Assembly: GCF_002455975.1 (NCBI RefSeq)
Contig: NZ_DKLM01000130.1
Span: 10,944 to 18,340, forward strand
Reading direction: 5' to 3'
DNA from: Clostridium sp. UBA6640
Lineage (GTDB): Bacteria > Bacillota > Clostridia > Clostridiales > Clostridiaceae
Length of the DNA: 7,397 nucleotides
The notes beneath the pieces were generated by a model. It did not search any database. It had not been told where the DNA came from and saw nothing but the letters and a program-made list of their open reading frames with translations. This document shows, piece by piece, positions 5,677 to 7,397 of the stretch; position 1 is the first letter of the stretch, and every line of letters starts with the position of its first letter. The position numbers were made by a program, and so were the translations under genes.

Positions 5677-6156
5677 TCAGTTTAATACATGCTTTTTATA
5701 AAATACTATTGTCATTTTATCATTTATTATTTTTCTTTCTTCACCTTGGCAATAACCCATTTTCTCATATAAATAGCAATTTCTCTTTTCCTGTAAAATT
5801 GTATCAAGCTCCCAAGTTGTAGCTTGTGGATATAGTTCCTCAACCATGTTCATTGCTTGCTGTGCAATACCTTTTCCTTGGAATTCTGGTGTAATAAATA
5901 TTGGACCTAGTTTATATCTTGTTGTGTCTTCCCACCACATAACTCGAATTCCACCTGCAACCATGTTATTAAAGATTATCTTATAATAATCACCTAATTT
6001 GTAGCTAATCCTACTTATAGTTTTTTCAAGAGTTTCATTTGCAGGACTTGTTTCATAGTCTTGATATTTTTCAAGTAAAGGCATAAATGTTTTAACTTGT
6101 AGATCAAATAATTCTTCAGCATCTTTTTGAGTAGCTTTTTTCAACTTCAGATTCAT
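5677..6156 (-). CDS. GNAT-family N-acetyltransferase, 159 aa
   Basis: This is a single-domain GCN5-related acetyltransferase, transferring an acetyl group from acetyl-CoA to an amine of unknown identity. The N-terminus LKLKKATQKDAEELFDLQ (3-20) is the usual beta1-alpha1 opening. Motif A is LGPIFITPEFQGKGIAQQAM (83-102), with the pyrophosphate-binding QGKGIA loop at 93-98. Motif B is NCYLYEKMGYCQ (126-137). Its length is typical. The ATG at 6156 is preceded by a modest GGTGA at 8 nt. It sits 81 bp after the GrpB-family gene and 48 bp before the CoaD-like gene, in the same orientation, so probably in the same operon. Family is firm; substrate (small molecule, peptide or antibiotic) is not visible from sequence. 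Confidence 0.9.
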   Translation of the reverse strand: MNLKLKKATQKDAEELFDLQVKTFMPLLEKYQDYETSPANETLEKTISRISYKLGDYYKIIFNNMVAGGIRVMWWEDTTRYKLGPIFITPEFQGKGIAQQAMNMVEELYPQATTWELDTILQEKRNCYLYEKMGYCQGEERKIINDKMTIVFYKKHVLN

Positions 6157-6189
6157 TTTATTTTCACCGTCTTTCTTATACTAAAATAG

Positions 6190-6212
6190 CGCATATATAA
6201 ATTTAATATGCG
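6190..6212. repeat. hairpin CGCATAT/ATATGCG between grpB-like and GNAT genes
   Basis: A perfect 7-bp inverted repeat (6190-6196 and 6206-6212) with a 9-nt loop lies in the 81-bp gap after the GrpB-family gene. On the minus strand it is followed by CTATTTTAG, which is too poor in T for a firm terminator call. It may attenuate transcription or stabilise the processed message upstream of the second GNAT gene. Confidence 0.4.
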
Positions 6213-6237
6213 TCTTATAATTAACTAAAAATCATGC

Positions 6238-6756
6238 TTATTTTGATTTATGATACCAATCAATTGCTTTTCTTTCCAAATTTTTTACGAATGAATCCTT
6301 ACCTAAACAGTATGCTTCAATATCCGATGGATATTTATTTGCAAGTTCTTGCTTAAGCTCTCCATACTCATATAAGTCTTTTGGATGAGCTCTTAGATAA
6401 TCCCTAACTGCAAGATGCCTTTCAATATCACAAACATTATTAACATCAAATACATGAACATGATGTGTTCTATTTTCTAAACCTTTTCTAAAGTATCGTC
6501 TACCTATAATCCCATATTCCCCCATAGGTTCGTATCCTAATTCTTTAAATTTATCGTTATATTGATCTACTTTTTCAATGTCACGTACCACTGGCATAAT
6601 ATCAATGATTGGTTTAGCCTTTAAATCTTCCACTGAAGTACTTCCGATATGATGAATTTCTATTAATTCCTTTTCAAGTATATCCTTTATCTTCTTTGCT
6701 TATTGATTATACATCGAAGACCATTCTTGGTCATAATTAACAACAACTACTTCCAT
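6238..6756 (-). pseudogene. GrpB/UPF0157-family gene broken by an in-frame stop
   Basis: The full reading frame has 172 codons before the final stop, the usual GrpB/UPF0157 length, and belongs to a nucleotidyltransferase-fold family of uncertain function. It begins MEVVVVNYDQEWSSMYNQ, matching the family's VVxYDxxW opening, and then meets TAA at codon 19 (6700-6702). The same frame continues AKKIKDIL and HHIGSTS (codons 35-41, the GSTS nucleotidyltransferase signature), then AKPIIDIMPVV and YFRKG..THHVHV. No frameshift is needed, so one substitution (for example GAA to TAA) would explain it. The ATG at 6756 has GGGAGG (6766-6771) 9 nt upstream and overlaps the end of the preceding GNAT gene by 10 bp, indicating translational coupling. 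A frame starting at GTG 6633 would give 131 aa, but it has no ribosome binding site and lacks the GSTS motif. Confidence 0.85.
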
Positions 6757-7310
6757 AATTTATTTCCTCCCATCACATATTTAATTTTGTATTCCTGCTC
6801 AGTCATTAAATATGAAGGATGACTGAGCCCTGTTGGGGGATAAAATTCATCATGTGTATAAGTAAATCCAAGTTTTTTAAGTAATTGAGCAGATGCAATA
6901 TTTTTAGGATTGTGGCCAGCAAAAATTGCCTTAGCATTAAGATTAGTAAATGCATATTTAATTACAGCAATGCATGCTTCTGAAGCAATGCCAGCTCCCC
7001 AATAATTATCCTTTAAATGTATGCCTATCTCAAAAATCTTATTTTCATAATCATAGGGTCTCAATCCACAACAGCCTACATTTTCATTAGTTTCTTTAAG
7101 GTATATTGGCCAATATTGAATATTATAGTTTTTATACATTTCTATCTCTGTTTTTAGTCTCTCATAAACTTGTTTTTCTGACATTTCACCATCTGCAACA
7201 ATTAATTTTGTTACCTTAGCATTTCCCCAAAGTTCTAAAGCATCATTTAAGTCTTCTTCACTCCACACTGAAAATCCTAATCTTGCTGTAGTAAGAAAAA
7301 AATCTCTCAT
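6747..7310 (-). CDS. GNAT acetyltransferase, RimJ/RimL type
   Basis: This is a 187-aa acetyl-CoA-dependent N-acetyltransferase of the RimJ/RimL (Acetyltransf_3) branch, whose members modify N-terminal or small-molecule amines. It opens MRDFFLTTARLGFSVWSEEDLNDALELW, the typical family start. Motif A is FEIGIHLKDNYWGAGIASEA, with the WGAGIA acetyl-CoA loop at residues 104-109. The later NPKNIASAQLLKKLGF (134-149) is the conserved Asn-x-x-Ser helix of this branch. The ATG at 7310 is preferred over an in-frame TTG at 7325, because GGAGGA (7318-7323) lies 7 nt before the ATG and overlaps the TTG. The 3' end, MGGNKLWK, encodes in its GGN codons the ribosome binding site of the overlapping GrpB-family gene. 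It is first in the probable operon and has its own promoter. Substrate unknown. Confidence 0.9.
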   Translation of the reverse strand: MRDFFLTTARLGFSVWSEEDLNDALELWGNAKVTKLIVADGEMSEKQVYERLKTEIEMYKNYNIQYWPIYLKETNENVGCCGLRPYDYENKIFEIGIHLKDNYWGAGIASEACIAVIKYAFTNLNAKAIFAGHNPKNIASAQLLKKLGFTYTHDEFYPPTGLSHPSYLMTEQEYKIKYVMGGNKLWK

Positions 7311-7317
7311 TCTATAT

Positions 7318-7323
7318 TCCTCC
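7318..7323 (-). promoter_or_regulatory. Shine-Dalgarno GGAGGA fixing the GNAT start
   Basis: GGAGGA is placed 7 nt upstream of the ATG at 7310. It immediately follows and partly occupies the candidate TTG-GAG-GAA codons at 7317-7325, which rules out a TTG start. Confidence 0.75.
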
Positions 7324-7348
7324 AACAGTTATAAAACTTTGTATATCT

Positions 7349-7373
7349 ATTATATCACTGCCCTAATATAGGG
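7349..7373 (-). promoter_or_regulatory. extended -10 promoter with a dyad in the spacer
   Basis: The minus strand reads TGATATAAT (TATAAT at 7349-7354, TGn at 7355-7357), about 40 bp upstream of the GNAT start. The -35 is weak. A short perfect dyad CCCTA-ATA-TAGGG occupies 7361-7373, inside the -35/-10 spacer, where a bound repressor or a distorting activator could act. The dyad is short and could be fortuitous. Confidence 0.5.
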
Positions 7374-7397
7374 TTCCTTAATGAAAATTCAACTTAT

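Noticed and set aside
5622..5822. 66-codon plus-strand open frame
   Set aside because: It spans the CoaD/GNAT junction in antisense and is Leu/Phe-rich shadow sequence.
6238..6633. 131-aa GrpB protein starting at GTG 6633
   Set aside because: There is no ribosome binding site, it lacks the GSTS signature, and the same frame extends upstream through a stop to a proper ATG with a strong ribosome binding site. It is treated as part of the pseudogene.
1..7397. CRISPR array, defence system, transposon or prophage
   Set aside because: No regularly spaced repeats, transposase, integrase or known defence domain is found on either strand.

Overview
The window is a very AT-rich stretch with every recognisable gene on the minus strand. 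Short intergenic gaps, strong GGAGG-type ribosome binding sites, TTG/ATG starts and Lys/Asn/Ile-rich proteins suggest a low-GC Firmicute, most likely a Clostridium or close relative. This is inferred from composition and gene style. No rRNA, tRNA, CRISPR array, insertion sequence or prophage gene is visible.

Reading in the direction of transcription (right to left), the first block is a probable operon of small accessory enzymes. It starts at an extended -10 promoter near 7349-7357 and runs: a RimJ/RimL-type GNAT acetyltransferase (6747-7310), a GrpB/UPF0157-family gene overlapping its end (6238-6756), a second GNAT acetyltransferase (5677-6156), and a divergent CoaD-like adenylyltransferase (5152-5628). 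The GrpB gene is broken by one in-frame TAA at codon 19. A GTG-initiated frame called downstream of that stop (6238-6633) would be only the remnant, lacking the HHIGSTS nucleotidyltransferase signature.

The second block is an aminoglycoside-phosphotransferase-fold kinase (4027-4980) followed 43 bp later by a class I SAM-dependent methyltransferase (3153-3983). They are probably co-transcribed. The substrates of both are unknown.

The third block is a 342-bp intergenic region rich in hairpins (2811-3152) and an unrecognised 137-aa protein (2397-2810). Next comes a 330-bp interval (2067-2396). It appears to encode a short structured transcript with its own -10 box, several hairpins, a 21-codon open frame and an intrinsic terminator overlapping that frame's stop codon.

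The last gene is a YgiQ-family radical SAM protein (90-2066) with its own extended -10 promoter and a roughly 60-residue very basic C-terminal tail. The extreme left end holds a CACAATGCA-type repeat-like sequence.

This looks like an ordinary chromosomal accessory region rather than a defined defence or biosynthetic system. The items most worth a second look are the nonsense-interrupted grpB, the 2190-2365 putative small RNA/peptide locus, the divergent CoaD paralogue and the hairpin cluster at 2966-3055. Three translation starts were settled or corrected from Shine-Dalgarno positions: the YgiQ protein, the first GNAT and the GrpB gene.
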